From NCBI GenBank assembly GCA_963931925.1, contig OZ007570.1:40295968-40359967 (forward strand): a stretch of DNA of 64,000 nucleotides. The letters run 5' to 3'. Position numbers and translations under genes: made by a program. The DNA is from Onchidella celtica (lineage: Eukaryota > Mollusca > Gastropoda > Systellommatophora > Onchidiidae). Shown one piece after another: positions 48,033 through 59,300 of this stretch. The notes beneath the pieces are model-generated. The model was not told where the DNA came from and ran no database searches. It saw only the letters and a list, made by a program, of their open reading frames with translations. Within the stretch, counting starts at the first letter, position 1. Every line of letters begins with the position of its first letter.

Positions 48033-48565
48033 AAAATTATGAATCGGCTTAGTAGCAAAACAATCCGATTTCAGCTGCTGGGAGATTGCATGATCTGAGC
48101 TAATACAGATCTGAGCTAATACAGATGAGTGTACGTCGATCGCCAATGGCTACCCCAGCCCCTTTTCGCCTGATTAGTCAATCTGACTACCGCCCATTGA
48201 TACAAACTGACTAGACCCTCATGCCCCCAGGTCCATCTGACCATTCCAATGCAGGTTGTTTTTAAAAGCTTGTATCTTAATCATATTATGTTTGTTAACT
48301 TTTTGGTAAGTGGCGCGGACGGGGGGAAGACCTCCCGTTAATTTGCATAGTTTTTAAAAATTATGAATCGGCTTAGTAGCAAAACAATCCGATTTCAGCT
48401 GCTGGGAGATTGCATGATCTGAGCTAATACAGGGCCTACATGAGTGTCCGTCGATCGCCAATGGCTACCCCAGCCCCTTTCCGCCTGATTAGTCAATCTG
48501 ACTACCGCCCATTGATACAAACTGACTAGACCCTCACGCCCCCAGGTCCATCTGACCATTCCATG
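47826..48565. repeat. Large tandem repeat, unit 315-324 bp, two full copies and a partial third
   Basis: CTACCCCAGCCCCTTT starts copies at 47826, 48150 and 48465. The copies are nearly identical through TGATCTGAGCTAATACAG. The third copy breaks off near 48563 into TGTGTTGTGAG.... Unit 1 includes the right arm of the MITE-like element, so only that arm was duplicated. Confidence 0.95.
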
Positions 48566-49129
48566 TGTTGTGAGTTTAAATTCCTGAACACCATATATCA
48601 AGTTTTGTTTCAGCAAACCTTCGCCAGTTGCGCTTTTGGTAAATTCTGTTACCGTGACCTCTCCCCAGCAAGTTTCAAAATGGCACCTGTTTGCGGATTT
48701 TGTCTCACTTCAGACTTTTTTCTGGGATTATACTGTTTTTCTTGGCAAGTGTGTTACAAATGTTATTGTGAATATGAAGTGATAATTGGTAAAAAAAAGT
48801 CTCAAACAATGCATAACAGTGAGTAAAGTTCAATAACGTTATAAAAGCTATGAAACGCATTCGGAAGTCCTCCCAGGCTAGATGAGTAGATCCAATTAAA
48901 AAAACAAAAACAAAGAAAGAAAACCCATGAGAATTGAGATTGAGACTTTGAGAGGCCACTGATTTTAACTTTGTGTCTTTTATTTAACTAATCCGATTGT
49001 TATAAACGTGTTACAGCAAAAATAAGACCTATTGCATCAATGTCATACTAGATCTATTTTAATATAATAATATTTTTTAATAATATAAAATATAACATCC
49101 CAAGCTCACGGGTTAACAGCCATCTTTAT

Positions 49130-49497
49130 TCTTTTTACCCTAGTGTCATCAGGATGTGGAACAACCTCCCGGCAGAAGTCCAAACACTATCGTCTGCAAC
49201 GACTTTCGACAATGAATTTAAGAACATTATTATCCGTTGCAGCTACCATTGTAACTAAAGTGCGGGTTGTATTTCTGTGCACAATCTGGAAACCAAGAGA
49301 TATTTATACCAGAGTTATATATACAAAAGACTTTATACAACTAATATATTTTTAAATGGTCTTAACATAGACTATGTAAGATTTTACCCTGTTTTTAGCC
49401 TCAGAGGAGCGACGTTGAGTCGCGTATACTATAGTGCAGTTGGGGAACTGTCTTATAGACGAACCAACTATAAAAGAAGAAGAAGAAGAAGAAACAT
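49130..49497 (+). mobile_element. LINE 3' end, left half of a tail-to-tail palindrome
   Basis: Encodes the end of a LINE ORF2 in the frame reading VIRMWNNLPAEVQTL, stopping at 49256-49258, then a 3' UTR ending in a GAA-repeat tail near 49480-49493. Truncated at its 5' side at 49130. Arm identity to 49513-49873 is high. Confidence 0.85.
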
Positions 49498-49512
49498 CTT
49501 TTCCACATTCCT

Positions 49513-49995
49513 CAGTTTTCTTCTTCTTCTTCTTTTGTAGTTGGTCCGTCTATAAGACGATTCCCCAACCGCTCTATAGTATGCGACTCAACGTCGCTCC
49601 TCCGAGGCTAAAAGCAGGGTAAAACCTTACATAGATATTAAGACCATTTAAAAATAAATTAGTTGTATAAACTCTTTTGTATATATAACTCTGGTATAAA
49701 TATCTCTTGGTTTCCAGATTGTGCACAGAAATACAACCCGCACTTTAGTTACAATGGTAGCTGCAACGGATAATAATGTTCTTAAATTCATTGTCGAAAG
49801 TCGTTGCAGACGATAGTGTTTGGACTTCTGCCGGGAGGTTGTTCCACATCCTGATGACACTAGGGTAAAAAGATTAGTTTTATTAGTTTTAATACAGTTA
49901 CGCGAGTATTCTTACCACTTCGGATTTCGTAAGCTACCTCATAACAGAGGACATCAACATGGTTTTGTTTATGCCGCAGTCTATCCGGATCCGGT
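49513..49995 (-). mobile_element. LINE 3' end, right half of a tail-to-tail palindrome
   Basis: The reverse complement of 49130-49497 from about 49513 to 49873. It then extends about 120 bp further into the ORF (frame with HKQNHVDVLCYE) before its own 5' truncation. The two tails meet at GAA/TTC repeats around 49480-49535. Confidence 0.85.
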
Positions 49996-50364
49996 ATAAA
50001 TGAAAATTATAATCCAAAAGTGAAAGACAAGAAACAAAATTGTCCGGAGGTCAAAAGCCAAAGGGCAATCTCAGCAGGTCTGACACCTGAATACTTTCGA
50101 TGTAGGCTAATAAGAAAGACCAGAAGGTTGATTCAAGCGAAGGATATCGTGATGTAAATTTCGCCCGGTTTTGTCCATCTTTTGCCTTAAAATTTGCACG
50201 ATGCGATTCCGGGAAAGATAATCTAGACCTAGTCTAGATTTTTTGGCATAGTGCGATTGGAGTCTATGCATTGCACAGCTCGAATTTATAATTTTGCCTT
50301 CTGATAAAGTGTTCGTGACGAATCTTGTGCATCTTTGTATCGGCTTTCAGTTGTCGACGGAATA

Positions 50365-53300
50365 ATGCCTCTGTTTCTGCCAAGACTAGCAATGGATGCA
50401 GCAAGACGAATGAAACAAATTAGCAGGGTAATTCACGTCTTTGAATGAACTTTAACTGCGGTTGTAAGGCTAAGATCTAAATCTAGATCTAGATCTAGTC
50501 TAGATTCTGGATCCATTAATTCCACATGGGAACAACAATTCACTCATGAATTAGATCTAGACTAGACTAGATCTAGAATCTACCTAGATCTAGATCTAAT
50601 AATTATGAGTAGCCAATATTACTATTGGTGTAGAAGTTCACAGGCATGTGAGTGAAAAATACCTAAAAATGTCATCATATGATATTTAAAGGCATAGCCC
50701 AGGTTGAGAGTGATGGAACAAGTTTGCAATGATATTGATAGGGAGGCCTACAGATTACAAAGTAATGGAATTTAAGATTTATAAATCCATCCTTTCTATC
50801 CTTGGAAGAAATTGTAAGGCGTGATTTTAGGGAAAACCAAGATAGGTTGTTTCAATAACTGTAGTCAATAGACCTATATAAATATTAAAATGCTGCTTAA
50901 AACATGAAATGGACTAAGCCATGGTCTCATGTTATGCTCAGTGGAATGAAGAACTTTATGAACTTCATGGAAAGTGATGGCTCATTAGTAATTTTGCAAT
51001 GGAGAACTAATGTTTGCAAACCAGATCATCTTATCCTGTCCCAAGAAATGAACTGTGGAGCTACCACTTAGGGACTGTTCACATTATTATGTCATCACAT
51101 AAGGTGGGGGGGGGGGGGTCTCTTGAATGATGACAAGTGGTGACATGGGGGAGGGGGTGTTGAGTCCAAAGATGATGTCATCAATGTGGTTTGGTAAAAT
51201 TGATAAAGAAGAACACATATATAGCTCAAATTTGAGTTGAGATGGTATTAAATGGTTGAATCAGCCTGTCAGGGACACCTTGTATTAAAAGCACTTAGAG
51301 CATTAGTGGATATTAAGCGCTATATAAAAGCTCTTATTGATATGATTTTATTAATCTGTTAGTTTGAATTAAAATAAATAGCAAACAGCACTATACAGGT
51401 ATTTTTAGTTGATATTTGTCAAGTTTTGATTACGTCATCAAATGGGGGGGGGGGGGGGGGGTTGCGATTTGATGATATGTAATGAAAAAGGGGGGGAAGG
51501 GGGGTCAAAATTAGTCAATTTTTGATGACATAATATGTGAAGGTCCCTTACCAGTATGTTCATGGTGATGAATCTTTGTCAGGCATTGATGAAGCTGATC
51601 ATTATCTTTGTGCTGCTCTTAGGACAGAACCTGTGTCAAGATTTATGTGAAAATTCCCCAAAAGGATGCAGAGTAAACCATTGGGTATTCATCCTGTCAT
51701 AAGATATTATATTAGTTAAATGTATAAATTACAAGAAGTGATGAAAACATGGACATCAACTTATATAACTATTTGTGGCAGTTTTCTTATTACAAAAAAA
51801 GATATGTATGTAAAATTATACAACTTTCATTTTATTACTCAGTGATCATGTTTCATATATGTAATTGGCAGTAGTCATTAAGTGAACTGTCTTTATAACT
51901 TACATGAAGAAGAACAAAAAATTACACTCTTCTTCATTGTTAGAGCTGAACAGAGCCTTCTCAGTTGTTAAGTAGCAGATGTCTTACTACACCGTCAGCT
52001 ATAAAACACCTTATATTGTACAAAATCAGGAAAGAAAGTTTATATAATGTAAATGTAGCTGTTATGTTTATGTTCTGTTTCCTTTTTGACAGGTTTTTCA
52101 ACCTCAGAATCTGATGAGTTGTTCTGCCATGCGACCATACTATCCTGTAATGAATGGTGCAAGCGGAATTCACAATTTTCTTGGGCCAGTTTTTTCAGAT
52201 ATTGACACTGGCCTGCTAACCTCTGAGGTAAAGTCCTTTCAGTTTGTTAGTTTGGGGTCTGGGAAGGATTTTTGTTTATAATAAAGGCCAAGAATCACAT
52301 TTGTATGAGTTTATAATGTTGACCACAGGTCATAGGCTCAATATTATCAGTGCATGCCTTTTTAACACTTTGCCTTTACAATCATTTTATGTGATTTGCC
52401 ACCTTCTTCTGCTTGGCTCATAAATAAAATAGCTCATAACTGGAACAAACATTGACAAAATTATGCATTTTCATAACTTTCACACCAGATTTGAATAAAA
52501 ACAAGAAGTAAGGAATTGTTGCATCGTATCATTAGAATGAAGTTTAAAAATGAAATGGTTTTGTTGGTCAATGACGTACCATTAAATTTTATGAAATTGC
52601 ATGTTTCTGTGTCATTTTCATCATGGCTTATTCAGGCAAAATGTGACAGCTTCATGACTCACTACAAAGGTTTGCAGCATGATCAAAAGAGCAAGTTCCT
52701 TTGTCAGCTAGCCAAAGATTATGGCATGGATAAGGATTCAGTTTTGACTGTGGCAAACAACATCTTGGCCTCAAGGGTATGTAGGGTCCAGAAATGCATT
52801 AACCATCTCTGGGCAGTTTGCACCTCGGTTGATTTTAGATGGTGAAGGCTTTTTAACATTACGTGCAGAATTCATTAAGTGATGAAACAGAACTGTGGAA
52901 TGGTTATGATACATTTAGTAAGGTGACCATACTATCATTTAAACTGAGATTTTGCAGGCTTTCTGTTCTATGATATGAACCCACACATTTCACTGAATAC
53001 AGATATAAAACATTCTCACTTAAATAATATTTGTTTGAAACTTGACATAGCACTATTTTATAATAAATGAGTTAAATTATCTTTTTCCCTGTGTATCCAA
53101 CTATTGCCTGAGGAATTAAGATGGCCAGTAAATGGGTACATACATGTGTTTAATATATATGTGGGTACCTTGGTTTCAAACTCGCTTTTGTATGTTCTGT
53201 GGCAGAAAATTAATTATTGTAGTTTTTTCCACACCTTTCAGTCACACTAATTCAGTTTTCAAATAATATTGTTTAATACCAAGTATTAGTTGTCTCATAT

Positions 53301-56300
53301 AATCATATTCCTTCAGACCTGTAATTCTATAATGGCAGGATAAAGGTGAAGCCGGCCTACTAGCGGCATCAGAAAGATTGCGTTCAGCTTTGAGGCCAAA
53401 ATATAAAGCTTTCTTCACTCACCTTGGCAGAGTTAATGGGGGAGTCAAATTTTTAGTTGATCTCAGAGCAGATGTATTGGTAAGTAGCATGTTCTGCACC
53501 TGATTGTTTGTAGCTGGATTGAAGTTTAATTAGGACTTTCTTTCCCATGATGGAGAGGAGTAATTGGAAAGCTTAAAGGCCATATGGCCCATTTAGCATT
53601 TTCAGAAAATTCATGTGCAGTAACACTTGTAGTGAACAAATCACCATTGCCTGAAAAAAAAAAATGAGCACATAGAAAAGTCTATGTTGTTTTCTTGTTT
53701 TGTTTTGTTTTCTCCAAGCAGTTTCAATTTTCTGGACACTACATTGATAAGTTGATGTCCTTTTTTCTTATGTCATGAATTAGAACTTGAAGCAGAGTAG
53801 TAATTGTGAACTGGATGGGGTACTTCTACAAGAACTGAACAGTGCATTACGAGAATTACTGATGCTATGGTTTACAGTGGGGTTTCTAAATCTTGAGCGA
53901 ATTACCTGGAATTCTCCCTGTGATCTGGTTCAGAAGGTATTTGAAACTACTTTTCTCATCATTGTGTCCATTTAACTTTTCTCAGAGACTTCATTTGACA
54001 TGTGCCAGAACTTGTAATTTCCTAATTTCTTGTTCTGTTTTAATATGGAATGAATAAGATAAACTCAGCCTAACTTTGGTGTTCGTGTTATGCTTCAGGT
54101 GTGAGTGACAATCATTATGTTTGTAAAGATTTTGGTATCTGTCTTCAAATGCTATATTATGTATGTCACAAATCCCAGACTGGGAGATGTAATAAGTTAT
54201 GACAGGACAACAATCACGAACAAACAAGTTTAACACTTAACAGAACAACCCATCAGACTCACACATTTATTAAACATAATTATACAGATAATAGCGCAAT
54301 TACATACATTATATTATTGAAATTAACTGCCGTACAACGGCCTTATTCTCACATGCACTCTCCCTCGGATCCACAACCCGGTAGTTACTCCTAAAGGCAC
54401 TTCGGCCTCAGCCTCTCCCCTCAGGGTCTTAATAGCACATTAATAATTCACTGGCACCGCAGTCTCTCAATATCACCTTCCTATTGTCATACACCTTAGC
54501 ACTCCCCTAGCACCTCAGCAGGGGAATAACACATTATCATTTCAATAGCCCCTCAACATGGCAATAGTACATTATTAGTTCCTAGCCCATCAACATGGCA
54601 ATAGTACATTATCACATTCACGCTCATATCTACATCCCTGTCCGTGGCCTGACTGCCACGACTTTATGTGCCTCTACTGTCCTGCACTGACAGCCTCACT
54701 CTTGGCCTATGTGTGGCCCCCGGCCCTATGCTGGCCTATCCCCTGTGCTCATCGAGGTGGCTCTGCGGCCCGTCCCCGACACCTACAAGAATAACATTAC
54801 ATTGGTATAATGCCATACCATTTCTATTCACTCCACCTCTCCTTACAACCCTTGAAGCGTACACACAATAGTTCACATTTCACTCACCACACATCTTACG
54901 GTAACACACCTCCATCGGAGTACACACTACTCACTCGCGCTACAAATCCATGAACTCACTTTCATCTATCGCTCATGGCGCACATTGCTATATCCAATAT
55001 CAAGGACTTCCACATTCCTCACATATACTTATTTACATCATGGTAATAGACGAATATAATATAATACATCAATCATAATTATCAATCAACGTTCTACCTA
55101 CCAGTCATCACTGGAAAAACTCTCTCACTGGTCTCTTGACTGCTCCCCTTATGTCCGCCCGCTGGGCTCTTACTAGCGTCCGTTCAGTAGGACCTTCTAA
55201 CTTGCAGTGATAGTAATACAGCGCTTTCGCCTCATTCAGACCCCCCACTACTCATAACATGCATGCTTTCCTTACTTGTCTTCGTGCGTTAATTTTACTC
55301 TCTTCCTTTCACGTCTTTCCCTACCTGTCTGCCGTGAGCCCTTCTTACTCTACACCCGCTCTGTAGCAATCCCCTTAATTGCACTCACTCCACTCGTGAC
55401 AGTGTATACCAAGAGATAAAAACCTCACTTAAACCAGAATTTAGCCAACAGGTGAACTACGGATTAGATTTACAATGGTTATCACAACTGGTGATGAAAT
55501 CACAATGTAGGATGCCTTTGTGGAAAGTATAAAATGGTGAGTACCTCAGTGAATGTGACAAAACCATTGATGAAATTTCACACAGAAGTCCCAGTTTGTG
55601 TGTCAGTGACCCTTGCATTACTAGAGCTTTAATGATAATTACATTTTGTATTCAATTTCAAAGGTGTCTAATTATGAAGCAGTACACAAAATCAAGACTT
55701 GGGAAGACATCAAGAGAAGAGTAGGTCCATACAGGAGATGTTACATCTTCACACACAATAGCATGCCAAGGGAACCAGTGGTTGTACTTCATACAGCACT
55801 GACCAATGAAATTTCATCCAGCATCCATGTTAGTATCTTACTGAGTTTTTTTTTTTATTGAAATGTTTGGGTGTGAAAATTCCAGTTCCACTTTTTATGA
55901 TTAAAAAAATTAGACTGCTACATTTTTGTTTTGATGTGTCGAAGGAGCATGCCAATTTAACTTGTTAAGTCCAAATGAAGTATAATGACAAATGATATCA
56001 GTTGTACTTAAATTCATTCACAGATTTTACAGTTTATTTGTTACTAGTCATCAAATTGTTAGTATTTAAAGCATTTTCATGAGGTCATTTGGAAAAGAGA
56101 GAGAGACAGTGTGATCTGGGCACCAGTTGTTCAAGGGGATGAAGTGGAAAAAATTCATTGTTAACTTTAGGAGCAGAAATGCTACCATTATTCAGTGTAA
56201 ATATAATGTGTGAAAAAAATGTACATAATATCATTTCATTTGCTTTGTTTTGTGTGCTGATATTAGATAGAATGCCATGGTTGAAGAAGACTCAGAAAAT

Positions 56301-59300
56301 GTGTTTTGTCAAGCCATCTAATTTGTCAATTTGTTAAGTGACGTATATTCGCCGTCACTCATCATTTCACAAAGATACTCTATGTCAGAGAAGAGAGCCG
56401 TGGAAACATTTAGCGTGTTCTTAGTGAAACAAAGGGGGAAAAAACTGAATATCCCTTGAGCCTGACCAGGCTTTTCATAATTATCTTATCCTTATTTCTT
56501 CTTGATACACATGAAAAAGACAAAAAGTCATTATGATTCAGGGTAAACTAAGACTGGATTATCCATTTTTTGTCCTCATTTGTATGTGCAGTCCATCATA
56601 CAGAATGCAAGATTCAGAACGTCCTTTGCACCTCAAGATATCGGTGAAAGTTATCCTGATTACCTTTCACTGGATGCTCCATCACCAGCCATGGCCCCGC
56701 CCACTCCATCTACACCAACCTCGCCCACTATTTCTTCATCCTTCTCATCATCTTCATATCTTGATGAGGGTAAAGAAGACCCTTCGCAGATCACATGCGC
56801 AGTCTTTTATTCCATTACATCCACCCAAAAAGGTCAGTTGCTTATCTGCAAAAGTGACTCAGTTTATATCAAACTGTTCACATTTCAATTTGCAGGATTG
56901 AAAGAAAATGTCTTTTGATTTACTTTAAAACCTTTGTCCATGCATCTAGTGGACTCGTCCATGCAATGGTGTGGAAATCACCAGTGACCAGTCATTCGCT
57001 TGCTTGTGTGTTACCACTGACTTTAGTGGTAGGGTCAGTCAGATCATTTAGAATATGGTGTCATGCGTGCTTTGGTACATGGTAATATAAACATGTCTAG
57101 ATAAATTTTAAGTGACTTCTCTATTTTGATGCAGTACTTGTGATGAGATGCAAGGATATAAGTTTTAATAGTCTCTACTGGTAAAAAAATTTCTGTGTTT
57201 ACTTATGGTTTAAAACATGTCTGAATTTCTTTTCTTCATTTGAAAATGTAGGCATTTAGAACCTGTTGAGATGTAAATTTTACTACTTTCTTTTCTGTTT
57301 TTTAATCACACCTATATACATTTTCTTGTGTAACTCTTCTCTTTTCCCTTTATGTGAAAACACTGCCTTTAGTAATATTCTTCCCTTTAAATTTCATCTT
57401 TGCTAAAGTCCAATGATAAAAAACCAATTCCTTCTGAAATTTTGCCAGTTTCACTGTGTGTGTGAAATGCTTCACTTTCTTATTTAAGGTCTTCAAGGCA
57501 TTGAAATGGGCAACTATCTGATTAAAACTGTAGTGCGGAGGCTGCAAGAAGAATTACCACATCTTGAGCAGTTTTCCAGTCTGTCGCCTATACCTGGTTT
57601 CAGAGACTGGTTAATTCAAACTGTGAATCACTCAATCAACATGAGAAGTAAGTAAAAATATTCGTTTGCTTGGCAAACAATTGATATTTTTTTAATGCAA
57701 TGTATGATAGTAAACAAACAGAATTAGTGTCCCTTATGAAATAATTAACTGATTACATTTTGCAGATTTTATGGGAACTGGGAGAGGGCGGGTTGCAAGA
57801 TTGGAAAAAAAGAGAAAGAAAATGGAAGTGTGCATGTTTCATTCTCAAGCACACGCACAATACAACCATTTGTCAAACAAGATTGAGATATAAAATTGTG
57901 TGAAGCACAGATGCATTCCTTTATAGTCTGAATCATTTGAATACATCTTTTTAGCAGTATGATACAGCACATGCAGTAAAGAATTGTGCCAGTATCTCTT
58001 AAAATGTATCTTCCTAATTAGACAACCTGTTTAGGAGGACTAATTTGTTCACTCCACGTGCTTAAATTGCATTAAAAATATACTTAAAGACCAAGTCTTT
58101 TTGACTGCCTCTGTCATACTCCATGTTTACAGCTACGAATAGTATACTGAGCAGGTTTATGTACCTGTCTAACTATTATTAGAGTATCTGGTGGACGTCT
58201 GACTTGAAAGGTTGTGACTGTATTATAGATGCTGGTGAAGATCCAGGTGTCCCTGTTTTACTGCCAGAAGAGCTGGCCACTCTTGCACCATACAAACAAG
58301 CCAATCAGCATTCTCCACTTGACACCTTTAAGGAGTTGGTTGTTACTCATCAGTGGTACAGAGATGGTGGTTTGACACAGGTAAGTAATCAAGTGAAAAT
58401 CTTTTCCCTGACCCACCACAGCTACCCCCATTTCCCATTTGACAACAGGATTTAGAGAAATATATTTTTGTCTCTGTCAAGCACTTAATTCTGTTTGGTT
58501 TGTTGTGAATGATTATGCAAGGTAAAGAAAAATAGTCGGTAAAATTAAGGAAATAGTATGCCTCTCATGCTTGTCAACATTTTTCTCTGATTCACAAAGC
58601 AAGATCTTGTACATTATGGGTAGCAGTTCTATTATTTTCTTCACAAACATCACACATGTTCAGTTTATGCATTGTTGTCTCTAATTCTGTCTGGGATGAG
58701 GAACTAATCCTGAATTTTTTACCCTATCCTTACGGTTAGAGTAGTGTAGTGCTAAATTATGCGGCCTTTTCAAAAAAAAATTTTTTTTATAGCATTCTCT
58801 TTTTTGAATCATAAAACATGCAAGAAGCTGCAGTGTAGTACAGAGCAGTGACACCCATAGAAAATAATTTGGTGACAAGCCCTATTACAGAATGCTTCGT
58901 TTATAGATGAAATGAAAATTTTAAATGTTTAATTAGCAAATAAATACCATGTTTCTGTATTGAGGATTACCAAAGAAAATGCATAAGATATTAGGTTTGG
59001 AATGGTAGTTTCAGAAGTTGGGCGTACATTCACTTTATAACAGTTTGGTGCCTGTATAACATAGTGTTGCTCCTTTTTCAGTGGAAGTATATTGAAAACT
59101 AATGTTCTGTGTCCCAGGTAATGATGGGTCCACTGATGAGGTTGTGTGCACACTATCTTTATGTTCAAAAGAGAAGGAATTATGCTCTGAATCCAGTGGG
59201 TAAGTGAGATGAAACATCAGTGTTTCATGAGGAGGGTGGCTTAATATTGGAATCTTTATGCAGAAAATAGGTCTATGTTTATATTCAATCCTCAAAGCAC

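Larger units (their letters stand above)
47360..48890. repeat. Short inverted repeat pair around the tandem block
   Basis: GGACTTCCGAATGCGTTCCA (47375-47394) pairs with GAAACGCATTCGGAAGTCC (48852-48870). GGCTAGA-type sequence flanks both outer sides. Confidence 0.65.

Noticed and set aside
54668-54871. 67-codon + strand frame
   Set aside because: Lies within the candidate solo LTR and shows no protein-like conservation.
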